A DNA stretch of 64,000 bases from Brachyhypopomus gauderio. Lineage: Eukaryota; Chordata; Actinopteri; Gymnotiformes; Hypopomidae. How positions within the stretch are numbered: the stretch's first letter is position 1; the number at the start of each line of letters is the position of its first letter. A program made the position numbers and the translations under genes. The notes below the pieces were generated by a model. It did not search any database and was not told the origin of the DNA. It saw only the letters and a list, made by a program, of their open reading frames with translations. Of the stretch, positions 1 through 9,800 are shown piece by piece. The stretch covers positions 159,001 through 223,000 of the forward strand of contig NW_027506896.1 in assembly GCF_052324685.1 (NCBI RefSeq), written 5' to 3'.

Positions 1-86
1 TCACACATGGATTGCTAAACTGTGAGCCACGGGCTAGCGATATTACAGCATGGTTTATTTCCAGGTTTTGTTGTCTTGTGTGATAG

Positions 87-550
87 AAAGCAAGATTGCC
101 CACGGTTACTACAATAGTAGCTCCACCAGGATATGACTGGAGAGAGATCACAGGCTATATTATGAAGAATCACAACATTGAAATCTCCGGAGGCCTTGGT
201 CCCTCTGTTGGCATGGTAAGGAGTTGCTTAATGGTGGTTCATCACTCCAAAACACAGGAGGACAGTTCAGATTCATCATTTACTCTTATCTTAAACCATG
301 GGATAGATTTCATTAGTGAAATAATCTGAATAATAATAAAACATGACAAAACTTCCACTTTTTCAATACAGCTCTATGTACATTACATTTTGTTGACAAT
401 TTATTTTGTGTGTGTAGTACTGATTCATGTGCATATTTGCAGGTTCTGCGTGTGGGGCTTATGGGTTGTAACAGCAACAAGACTTACGTGGACATGATTT
501 TAGAGGCTCTCACCGATGCCCTGAAACATTGCCACAAGAGTAAAGTGTGA
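87..550 (+). CDS. agxt: Alanine-glyoxylate aminotransferase, last two coding exons (5' part outside window)
   Basis: Two exons, 87-215 and 443-550, both phase 0, with a tag acceptor before 87, a gtaagg donor at 216, an ag acceptor at 441-442 and TGA at 548-550. They encode the last 78 residues. The reading matches the small C-terminal domain of alanine-glyoxylate/serine-pyruvate aminotransferase: RLPTVTT, then [19 protein letters not shown] and [10 protein letters not shown]. This PLP enzyme converts glyoxylate to glycine in peroxisomes and/or mitochondria of liver. The catalytic lysine lies in upstream exons not present here. The protein ends HKSKV; family members normally end in a PTS1 such as SKL or KKL, so the final Val is odd (GTG where CTG would give Leu). 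A hAT transposon relic begins 76 bp after the stop and no AATAAA is seen before it. Identification of the family is secure; orthology (agxta or agxtb) is not resolved. Confidence 0.9.
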
Positions 551-942
551 ACACTGAATTACACAGTGACTTACTCAAACAGATTGTTTATCTTCACAGT
601 GAATTTGTAATATATATATATATATTAGTGGTGGGACTTTAACGCGCTAAAAAAATTAACGCATTTTAACGCATTTAACCGACGAGACACTTTTGCACCG
701 TGGAATGTTTCTCAGTGCGCGAGTTCCGGGCATACAGATTATATGGACGCACAATAAGATGAGCATGATGGAGATGACTGAAGAGGCTACGTTGGTGGAT
801 GGGAAATTTAAATATAAGAAACTTCCAGATGGAAGTACAAACAAAAATAGTGTTATTTGCACTTTATGTAGGAAGGAGTTCGCTTATCACAGGAGCACTT
901 CCACCCTTGTTACCACCTCAACGCAAAACATGTTGCGACTAA

Positions 943-1253
943 AGCTGGGCGTACACTGTGCGATATTTTAAATCGTGTACTCAGCTCCAGCTCAAACTGT
1001 ACGACTAAATCGCAGGGAGAGTCGGCTCGTGGAGCTGCTTCAACAGTGCGATACTCTCACGAGGAGCGATTTGAATTTCAAACATGTTTGATGTTCTTGC
1101 GACGCTGCGATTTCTGATCGGGAGTTGGTCGTGAGGTATGAATCGTTCCTCGTTTACCTGTGTAAACTATACTATGCACGACACGCGATTGAGCCGAAAC
1201 GAGTGAAAAATCGGCTGAAAATGGGCCAAAAATCGCACAGTGTACGCCCAGCT
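943..1253. mobile_element. Non-autonomous MITE, PIF/Harbinger-like, nested in the hAT relic
   Basis: A 311-bp element with a 22-bp perfect terminal inverted repeat beginning AGCTGGGCGTACACTGTGCG. It is flanked by a 3-bp TAA on each side (940-942 and 1254-1256). A TWA target duplication is the signature of PIF/Harbinger transposition. No transposase ORF is present, so it depended on an autonomous relative. It interrupts the hAT relic just after the BED finger and is therefore younger. Superfamily assignment is inferred from the target duplication only. Confidence 0.7.
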
Positions 1254-1542
1254 TAACGCGCAGGTCAGTAATGGTAACTTAGCTGCTAAATGTATTCCTA
1301 GTACGATAGGGTGACCAAACGTCCGTAATTCACATCCTGTGAGGAAACGTCCTGGTTTTTAAATTACCTTCATTGGACCATTAAGACTGGATTAAACTTT
1401 CGCGAATGGCGCGCGACTCCGCACGCGTTTATACATGATGCGTCACATTATTTGTGTTGTCCGCTCCCTGTGGTCGAAGATAAATGCTTACAAGAAGCGC
1501 TGCGAATTGCGTCAACTGATGCAAGTTACGAACTACCGTCCA

Positions 1543-1620
1543 GGGGTGAGTTTCCCAAAACGTTCTTAGCGCCAGGTACTTCTTAACCTCGTACGTAAGA
1601 ACGTTTTGGGAACTCACCCC
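1543..1620. mobile_element. Short palindromic MITE, copy 1
   Basis: A 78-bp near-perfect palindrome. It opens GGGGTGAGTTTCCCAAAACG and closes with the complementary CGTTTTGGGAACTCACCCC; the centre contains CTTAGCGC and a TACGTA core. The same ends occur at 3491-3599, so this is a repeat family and not a chance hairpin. It lies inside the hAT relic. Both copies are preceded by actaccg, which may be part of the element's left edge. Confidence 0.65.
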
Positions 1621-2232
1621 AGAAAGACAATGTCGAAGAAAATCCAGCAGCTGTATGATGAGGAAAGAATTAAAACAGGTTATTGTGAAGAGTGCCACAA
1701 ATGTGGCTCTGACTGGGGATCACTGGACCTCTGTTAGCAACAAGAATGATCTTGGTGTGACAGCTCATATTATAGATGATGAATCTATAGATGATGAAGA
1801 TCCAGTCATTTGCTTTGAGCATGCAGAAGACCACTTCTAGGCACTATGGAGATGCCTGTGGCAGAGGCCTGGGAAATTAAAGAAAGTCTACCATCTAAAA
1901 TGGTATTAAAAAACATCTTCTGATTTACTTCAATTCTTCCAATATCCTGAGCAAAACTCCCTAAATTAAACAACATTTTTGGTCAGAATTTCCAATGTTC
2001 TGAACTGTTTTCTGCACACTACACATATATTGGTCTTCGTAGTAGACTGGTGGAAAAATAAACAAGATGTTGAAGTTTATGATTATGTTCATTGATTCAT
2101 TCATCATTCAAACTTAAATGAATATTTCTCATGTTAAATACTGAAATGCGATTAAAATGCGATTAATTTCGATTAATTAATTACAAAGCTTCCGATTAAT
2201 TCGATTAATTTTTTTTTGATCGCGTCCCACCC

Positions 2233-2235
<3 letters not shown>

Positions 2236-2307
<72 letters not shown>
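2236..2307. repeat. (TA)n microsatellite
   Basis: About 36 TA units immediately after the right end of the hAT relic. A shorter TA run precedes the left end (611-625), so the transposon probably inserted into one TA tract that later expanded on the right. The tract lies in the spacer between agxt and dtymk. Confidence 0.9.
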
Positions 2308-2313
<6 letters not shown>

Positions 2314-2662
2314 GCAATAAATAATAATAGCTTTAAATAAGCTAACGCCAAATTAAAATATTCTTTAAAATGTCTGATGTATTGATGTATAATTGATCTT
2401 TTTATGAATCCTACATGCAAAAAAAATTATGTATTAAAAAATGATGTATGTAATAGTGTGTGTGTGCGTGCGCGCGCCTATCTGCAGAGCATGCCCAAAC
2501 GACTCTTAATTTGAAATCGCGCCTCTCTGCCTAGCCACAACAGGAAGCGCTTTTAACGTGAAAGCGCGGGTTTTAGTAACGACATTGGGAGGAATACGTC
2601 TTGGAGTTTTAGCAGCCATATTATTTCAAGCTGGGAGTTTAACAGTAACATTTGTATAAATC

Positions 2663-4675
2663 ATGGCCTGTCGAAGAGGTGCGTTAATCGTACTAGAGGG
2701 CGTAGATAGGGCAGGCAAAACTACGCAATGTAAGAAGCTTGTCCAAGCGTTACAACAGAGCGGGCGGCCTGCTGAGATGATGAGGTTCCCAGGTAAATCA
2801 TTTCACTTTAGCCAACATGAATGAAGTAGTTTCACGTCATATTTCAGACTGTACTTAATGGAAACTTTCAAAATTGCTTTAACCGTTGTTTGTCCTGGGA
2901 TCGTAGTCAGGATCACCATGTCTTATTTTGTGCAAATAGATAGAACAACAAAAATAGGCCTGCTTATAAGTTCGTACCTGGAGAAAAAGAGCAACCTGGA
3001 GGATCATACCGTACATCTGCTGTTTTCTGCAAACCGCTGGGAGTTGGTGTAAGTCCGTGTTCACAGAGGATGAACAAGCCTCTCGTGATCTCTTCTACTC
3101 GTTTCTACTTTTCTTGGACCAGCTGACAACTCCAAACACTTCATGTAGCTAAATCACAGGAAAATCAGACATCACACCTTGCAGCTAGCAGAAAGGAGAA
3201 CAAAAGTAGTTATGTGTCTCTTTCTGCCTTTAACTGGTGGATTTATATGAAATTTATATGGTCACCAATGTCACGTTCACCTGAGGAAGGTCAGAAGCTG
3301 TTCTAAGGTTGGATTGTACAGAAATTGCAGTTATTTTGTGAAACAAAAATGTTATAGTTTTTCTTCTTTAACATGATCATACAATAAAATTTTAAAAGAT
3401 GTGAGTTAGGAAAAGTAAAAGGATAGCGCAAAGACAACAGTCACCCTGGTAGAGCGGGTGCTGCCACGGGGTCTGCAGGACTACCGGACAGGGGTGAGTT
3501 TCCCGAAACCTTAGTAGCGCTAAGTACTTCGTAACCTCGTATGAAACGTATGAGGTTAAGAAGTACTTAGCGCTACGAACGTTTCGGGAAACTCACCCCA
3601 GGACTGTAACTCCCTCCATGGACCAGTCACAGCTATTTAAAATTATTTTAAAATTAGATATTGTCCTGTACGTTTTCTCAATTTAGTAACAACACAAGAT
3701 AACTGCAAGATGAAATACATTTATTAAAAAAACATTGTTCATAACAGCAAATCCATTGTCATCCAAAACTAGGTGCCAGGGGCTGACAGCCTTCTCTCCA
3801 CATCCATATCTCCACACCTCTCCCCATCTCCACAGCTCTCCACCTCCACCTCTCTCTCATTTGGAGGTGTTCCAGCGCACAGTTACTGGCACCAGTCATC
3901 AACTGGCTCTGCTCATTAATAAGAACCCAGAAGTGCCTTAACAGGCATGAACTGGAGCATAGCATAGCACTGTAGGGAAGCAACTACCTTTAGTCAGCAT
4001 ATTAATTCAGGCCTTGTTATTGTTTAGTTATCCTGTAACCTAAAAGTAATTGTTTCTAGAGGCACCATTTGTATATGTCTAAAATATCCATTCCTTCCAG
4101 GCCATTAATGAAACAGAAGCTGGACCAGGGAGTTACCCTGGTGGTGGATCGTTATGCCTTTTCTGGAGTAGCTTTCTCCAGTGCCAAACCTGTAAGTGCC
4201 AAACAGTGCAGTTTCAGTTTGAACCAGTGTTCACATGAGCTGAAGAAAACCCCAAGTGTGTATGGGTGATGTGTGTGTGTAGGGCTTCTCCCTGGAGTGG
4301 TGTATGCAGCCAGACGTGGGGCTGCCCAAGCCAGACCTGGTGATCTTCATGCAGGTCAATCCTGCTGCTGCGGCCCAGCGAGGAGAGTTTGGCGCAGAAC
4401 GCTACGAAACAAGTGCTTTCCAGCTTAAAGTCCAAGAGAACTTTGAACAGCTCAGAGAAGATCCCTCAGTCAACTGGAAGGTAAGTACTTTTTTTTTCTT
4501 TCATTACTTGTGTGACCATGTTGTCATGTAAATGTGTTTCTCTGACTCTGGTCACTTGTCCCAGGTCATCGATGCTGATGGAAGCATTGAAGAAGTACAC
4601 ACAAATATTAAAATGTTGTGTGAAGACGCTGTCAACTCTGCTAAGAATCTGCCGCTCGGCGAGCTCTGGAAATGA
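2663..4675 (+). CDS. dtymk: Thymidylate kinase (dTMP kinase)
   Basis: Exons 2663-2792, 2940-3048, 4101-4191, 4283-4480 and 4565-4675 join in frame into a 212-residue protein, the same length as human DTYMK. The enzyme phosphorylates dTMP to dTDP with ATP, the step after thymidylate synthase in dTTP supply. Visible motifs are the P-loop GVDRAGKTT at residues 13-21, the DRYAFSG dTMP-binding motif at about 96-102, the LID segment around [11 protein letters not shown] in exon 4, and the C-terminus PLGELWK. The start ATG at 2663 gives [16 protein letters not shown], as in orthologues. An AATAAA at 4874-4879 follows the stop by 199 bp. A tandem duplicate of exons 4 and 5 lies directly downstream (see 4196-6470). 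The gene is convergent with atg4b, as in human. Confidence 0.95.
3491..3599. mobile_element. Short palindromic MITE, copy 2 (dtymk intron 2)
   Basis: A 109-bp palindrome opening GGGGTGAGTTTCCCGAAAC and closing GTTTCGGGAAACTCACCCC, with long complementary arms (TAGCGCTAAGTACTTCGTAACCTCGTA against its complement). It is the longer, better preserved relative of the copy at 1543-1620. AGGACT occurs 5' (about 3477-3482) and directly 3' (3600-3605), a possible target duplication if the left end includes the intervening accggaca. It sits in dtymk intron 2 and could fold as a hairpin in the pre-mRNA. Confidence 0.65.
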
Positions 4676-4873
4676 ACGACCATCAAGAAATGTGTTGAAA
4701 AGGCCAAATTCTTAGAGCAGCACTCATTTCAATTGTAGCTTTACCCTGATGTAGAGGAACATCCCTTTTTATACATATGTAATTAAAAGATGAGCACATG
4801 GTCCTTATTTTTCATTATTTCTTGTACATTTTTCTTTCTTAAAATGCACTATTGAGGAAATATATAATTTTAA

Positions 4874-4879
4874 AATAAA
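4874..4879 (+). terminator. dtymk polyadenylation signal (unit A)
   Basis: Canonical AATAAA, 199 bp after the dtymk stop and followed by a TG-rich stretch (cctgtgtacatgtac). The matching AATAAA of the duplicated unit is at 6021-6026. Confidence 0.6.
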
Positions 4880-5420
4880 CCTGTGTACATGTACTTTGAA
4901 CATGAAAAAACATACTGTATTACACAAGCTAACTTGGTCTGTAACCTTTTCATCTTTGCTTTCATTCAGATCTTGCTACAGACATCAATATAAGCAGTAT
5001 CGAGAGCAGAGACTCAAACCTGTGCTCCCAACATCCACCAAAAAGTGAATTATGGCAAGTCTGCATTATGGTTGGAGAATAAAAGGCACCAGATCACTTG
5101 AAAATAAAGTGTTAAGCCTCAAAATGGATACAATGCAATGTGAATATACATGCAGTTAGAATCCCAGGGGCCTGTGTTGGTGACCTCTGACCTCAGGGCT
5201 CATGCAAAATGAGAAGAGCAGTCAATGTGGCTGCAGAGCAGAAAGCTGGGGCTGGCATAGGGGTGTACGCCACCGTGTGGCAGGGAGGCCTCATGGCACT
5301 GCTACTACTGCTGGCCTTCTAGTCCTTCACTGTGCCAAACGGTGCCGTTTCAATTTCAACCAGTGTTCACATGAGCTGAAGAAAACCCCAAGTATGTGTG
5401 GGTGGTGTGTGTGTGTGTAG

Positions 5421-5820
5421 GGCTTCTCCCTGGAGTGGTGTATGCAGCCAGACATGGGGCTGCCCAAGCCAGACCTGGTGATCTTCATGCAGGTCAATCC
5501 TGCCGCTGCGGCCCAGCGAGGAGAGTTTGGCGCAGAACGCTACGAAACAAGTGCTTTCCAGCTTCAAGTCCAAGAGAACTTTGAACAGCTCAGAGAAGAT
5601 CCCTCAGTCAACTGGAAGGTAAGTACTTTTTTTTCTTTCATTCTTTCGTTACTTGTGTGACCATGTTGTCATGTAAATGTGTTTCTCTGACTCTGGTCAC
5701 TTGTTCCAGATCATCGATGCTGATGGAAGCATTGAAGAAGTACACACAAATATTAAAATGTTGTGTGAAGACGCTGTCAACTCTGCTAAGAATCTGCCGC
5801 TCGGCGAGCTCTGGAAATGA
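5421..5820 (+). CDS. Duplicated dtymk exons 4' and 5' (alternative 3' end or partial duplicate)
   Basis: Exons 5421-5618 and 5710-5820 repeat dtymk exons 4 and 5 with intact acceptors, donor (gtaagt), reading frame, stop codon and AATAAA at 6021-6026. Predicted protein differences from unit A are Val to Met in QPDVGLP, Lys to Gln in FQLKVQ and Val to Ile at the start of exon 5, all mild. Exon 4' is phase 0 like exon 4, so exon 3 could splice to either and give a full 212-residue kinase. There is no promoter or first exon in the unit, so it cannot work alone. The TG tract at the acceptor is longer than in unit A. It may be an alternative terminal exon pair, an unused duplicate, or an assembly artefact. 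Confidence 0.6.
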
Positions 5821-6527
5821 ACGACCATCAAGAAATGTGTTGAAAAGGCCAAATTCTTAGAGCAGCACTCATTTCAATTGTAGCTTTACCCTGATGTAGA
5901 GGAACATCCCTTTTTACACATAGATAATTAAAAGATGAACACATGGTCCTTATTTTTTATTATTTCTTGTACATTTTTATTTTTCTTAAAATGCACAATT
6001 GAGTAAATAAATAATTTTAAAATAAACCTGTGTACATATACTTTGAACATGAAAAAACATACTGTATTACACAAGCTAACTTGGTCTGTAACCTTTTCAT
6101 CTTTGCTTTCATTCAGATCTTGCTACAGACATCAATATAAGCAGTATCGAGAGCAGAGACTCAAACCTGTGCTCCCAACATCCACCAAAAAGTGAATTAT
6201 GGCAAGTCTGCATTATGGTTGGAGAATAAAAGGCACCAGATCACTTGAAAATAAAGTGTTAAGACTCAAAATGGATACAATGCAATGTGAATATGCACGC
6301 AATTAGAATCCCAGGGGCCTGTGTTGGTGACCTCTGACCTCACGCAAAATGAGAAGAGCAGTCATTGTGGCTGCAGAGCAGAAAGCTGGGGCTGGCGTAG
6401 GGATGTACGCCACCGTGTGGCAGGGAGGCCTCATGGCACTGCTACTACTGCTGGCCTTCTAGTCCTTCGCTCCGGGGGGATCTAGCTTTGAGCTCTGGCA
6501 GTTGAACAGCCACTCTATTCTTCGTCC

Positions 6528-9500
6528 TCACAAAGACAGGATCTCAAACTCCTCATCTTCAGAGTCAAAAAAGCGTTCAAGCCGGTCAGAGTCGGAAAAA
6601 TCTGCAAGGGACATGACCAGGTATCAATTTCATTTAGAGCAAAATTGCTTAGACCATAAAATAAATACAAAATGAATATATTTCCAAAGACAGATCAGAA
6701 CCCATGGGAATATATGGGATTACCTGGTGTGAGATTAAGGACTTCAGTATTGATTAGATGTGATGGCTGACTGTCTACCAGCTCAAACATGGGAAGCCCT
6801 CCTCTACAGCTCGACAGCTGCCAGAGAAAAGTGTTAATAACAACTAAACTGACAGGAATAATTCACAGTTTGAGAAAGAGCCACTGAATATAGACTCACT
6901 TTGCGAATATGCACACACCAGTCATCAAAGTCGTCTTCCGTCGGACAGAAGAAGCCCTGGGAGAAGAATCAGTGTTGGGTGAAGCAAGTTATTTGCCTTT
7001 TAATGTCTCTCACCCAGGGGGAAAAACATTTATAGGTTCATAAACAAGCTAAACAGATAATCAATACAAATTAACGAATCTAAACCAAACAGCTGCACCC
7101 CTGTTCTGCAGGCACTTTCAGGAGCTAGGGCCCGTGGGTCGAGTGCTACTCACGGCAGCTATGGAGGGGTCCAGTTCGCAGATGTGCATGCGGCAGGGAG
7201 GGTGCTGGCAGTGGTAGGAGTCGTCCTGAACCTGCCCGCTTTCGCACGGCTCCACCGCACACTGAGTGGTGTGGGGGTCCAGGTAAATCAGCTCCTCGCC
7301 TGTAGGTAGGAGTGTGAGTGAGGCACAGTCACGCAGCAGTCTGCAGCGTTCTGGCACCGGCACGAACGCCTCCAGCCGGTGAGCGGTGCTTACCGACAAA
7401 GCCGATGAAGTAATGTGCGCTGTTCGGTTTCCCGCCGATCACTCCTAAAGACTGAGGCATCGTGAAGCATTGCTGCGGACGACAAGCAAAAGAATCATAC
7501 ATCTGCAGCCCACAACAGTGCAAAATCTGTAAATAAAAACTCTTGCCAGTGACTCACCTTTAGTGTTTCGATGTACGCCTCGTTGATGTCACTGAGTCCC
7601 AGTCGGAGGGGGATGAGCAGCACCAGAGGTTTCCACAGCACGCTGCTGCTGTCCTCCACCAGCGCACACGCCCCCTCCGGACAGCCGTTCATCTCTCGGG
7701 GGGCACACGCCCCCCTCTCAAAGTCCAGCCACGGCATGCACAAGCGCTCTGCAGGGCGCCAAAACACACGAGAAACACGTGATTTTCCTCCAAACACACG
7801 TGGCTGCTGTGTGTTATGGCTATTCTTTCAACGGATTGATTAAAATTCTGCAAAGTGGACATTTTTGAGTATCAACCTAATTAGCTGGGTTATATGATAT
7901 ATGGGTTGACATTGCTTTCTTAGTTAGTTCATATTCTTTTTTTTAAATAAATGCCAGCTCACTGATTTCCTCAATGACCACAGTGTTATCCATGGCGACG
8001 TGAACAGCCAGCCGGCTCCATGTGTCAAACACAGCCAGTTTCCTACACGATGTTAAAACATCGTGGTAAGAACAATTTAAGCCACATGTACAAAAACACT
8101 CAAAATACAGAAAGGCTTGCTCATAAAACAGAACCTTACAGCTGTAAATACACTATGTGTGTCCTATATTTGTAAATACACTATATGTGTCCTATATTTG
8201 TAAATACACTATATGTGTCCCATATTTGTAAATACACTATATGTGTCCTATATTTGGCTGGGACAAAATAACCGAGTCATCAGTCCCATTTTCCATTATA
8301 TGATCCTTCAAAACAGATCTGTGTGGGATTCTCGGCTTACTTGAGCACTTGTGCCACGGTGTTAGGCCCGTACCACTGGCCTATAGACTTGCCCTCTCCC
8401 ACCCCCATCTGAGCTGGAGGAGAACGGTGGAAAGTAAGTTGTACCACATGCAATCGCCAGCCTGCCTCATAGCCACTGTCACAGCATGGCTGGGACAATG
8501 TAATAAAAAAATATGCCATTCAAGTACAGGTTGAGGTTCTACCTATTTGGTGGATGGAATAGTAGCTGTCCTTCTTGTCTATGAATGCATTCAGGATACT
8601 GGTGTACTCCTCTTTCTTCCGTTCACCTCTTACCCACCTCCAGTCTGATTTCAAAAACAAACAAATTAGGTGCTAATTTAATGTCTGCGTGGGATATGGA
8701 TCTCAAATGTGACAGGAAAATATTTCGACTGAAACGAATGCAACAATTACCTAAGAAGCCACAGTGTCCTGGATGGCCCTACCTCGAGTTAAGTGTCTGC
8801 GCATCAAGGCTTCGGCGAGGATCATCTGGCCACACCGCAGCATACACCCCCAGCCCGTGTCAGACGTAGGCCCTGTGCCTCCTGTAACAGTAGGACAGCA
8901 AATTATAAGTCCACCCAGCTAGACGAATCAGTACATCTGCTTCGTGCTTATGATCTCATGCCACGTGTGACTCTCACCAATTGGCTGGAAGTTCTTTCTG
9001 TAGGTGAACCACAAACGTGAGGTAATGTCAGACAGAATATCATCCTTCTCTGTGAAACAAAGAATACATCTGAATCATACTTTAGCCTGTTAAGGGACAT
9101 TACAATTCCACATCCTTATTATCTACCCGTTAGTGCGTTAAACTGTTTCCCCAGAATCCAGACGGGCTCCGACGTCTCCGGGAAATCCTCAAACTCCCCG
9201 AAGCGCAGTGTATCATATGTAAGCGTGGCTGTTCCAGGAGCAGGAGAGAGAGGGCTGTTAGTGTCACAAAGTATCTTACAGACATCCAGAAACAATAAAA
9301 CACACTGACACTAACTAACATTCCTATATTCCCATCCTGACAAGCACCTAATGAGTCATGACACCCAACAGGACACAAATGTGCATCACCGCATCTGTGT
9401 GTTTGAACACACACTGTCACAGCGGACACCGTGTTACAAGCAGCTGGGTCCAAACAACCATATAAAAACTAAATCTCTCATTCCTAGATATGACATCCAG

Positions 9501-9633
9501 TCCATCAGATCCGTAAAGCCCAGACACCGCCGATAATATACACCGGTGAATGTTAATTTGACGAAATAGCGGCAGAAATGTAAAAAAAAATGCAAAGTAA
9601 TTGTTTGCTTCGGGTATCCTTACCTGCGTCCAT
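6528..9633 (-). CDS. atg4b: Cysteine protease ATG4B (autophagin-1)
   Basis: Thirteen coding exons on the minus strand: 9624-9633, 9127-9228, 8978-9049, 8783-8881, 8543-8644, 8341-8413, 7963-8042, 7558-7748, 7394-7472, 7154-7299, 6900-6956, 6724-6817 and 6528-6601. All phases agree and give 392 residues (human 393). ATG4B cleaves pro-LC3/GABARAP at the C-terminal glycine and later delipidates them from membranes. Catalytic Cys74 is in [14 protein letters not shown], and Asp277/His279 are in YLDPHTTQ, as expected for family C54. The acidic tail ends FEILSL, the C-terminal LIR that binds LC3. The segment between [10 protein letters not shown] and [10 protein letters not shown] is Cys-rich and diverged, as it is across vertebrates. 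Exon 1 codes only MDA plus one base. The donors at 9126 and 8542 are gtagat and gtagaa, weaker than usual. Confidence 0.95.
8143..8254. repeat. 28-bp tandem repeat x4 in atg4b intron
   Basis: Four units starting at 8143, 8171, 8199 and 8227, each close to TGTAAATACACTATATGTGT plus CCTATATT. It lies between atg4b exons 6 and 7. The units differ by one or two bases, which points to recent expansion. It does not touch a splice site. Confidence 0.85.
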
Positions 9634-9800
9634 CCCGACAGTGACTCACCCTAACTTGATCCCCGATTTCTTCGTGAAACGTTGTTAACCAATAGCGAAA
9701 AAGTTCATTGTGTCGTGGATGAACGTGGCCTATAATATGCCATCAAATCGCCCACGTGGGCGGGGAACCGACTTTTTGTAGCCAATACAATTCCTCCAAA
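9634..9800 (-). promoter_or_regulatory. Probable atg4b 5' UTR and core promoter
   Basis: The stretch directly upstream of the atg4b ATG is relatively CpG-containing and has two CCAAT boxes on the + strand, at 9689-9693 and 9782-9786, and no TATA box in a plausible place. This suits a broadly expressed gene. The exact transcription start cannot be read from sequence alone. Confidence 0.35.

Larger units (their letters stand above)
626..2235 (+). mobile_element. Degenerate ZBED-type hAT DNA transposon with nested insertions
   Basis: The ends are inverted: TAGTGGTGGGAC at 626 and the complement of TAGGGGTGGGAC ending at 2235, followed inside by AT-rich GATTAATT motifs typical of fish hAT elements. 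Between them are two transposase fragments on the + strand. The first, near 840-935, is a BED zinc finger (ICTLCRKEF). The second, near 1680-1840, reads VALTGDHWTSVSNKNDLGVTAH, the start of the hAT catalytic region, and then frameshifts at HYGDAC. The catalytic core and the dimerisation domain are gone, so the copy is dead. The 8-bp target duplication cannot be called because both flanks are TA repeat. Two younger elements sit inside it (943-1253 and 1543-1620). Confidence 0.8.
4196..6470. repeat. Tandem segmental duplication, two ~1.14 kb units
   Basis: Unit A (about 4196-5331) and unit B (about 5332-6470) are nearly identical with small indels. Exon 4 repeats at an offset of 1138 bp and exon 5 at 1145 bp. 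Each unit holds the end of dtymk intron 3, exons 4 and 5, the 3' UTR with AATAAA, and the spacer toward atg4b, ending in ctagtccttc. Few substitutions separate the units, so the event is recent, or one unit is an unpurged haplotype or assembly duplicate. The right boundary is about 60 bp from the atg4b stop codon, so atg4b's 3' UTR probably runs through unit B. Confidence 0.88.

Noticed and set aside
2205-2420. Open frame with a Tyr-Ile repeat
   Set aside because: Translation of the (TA)n tract beside the hAT relic.
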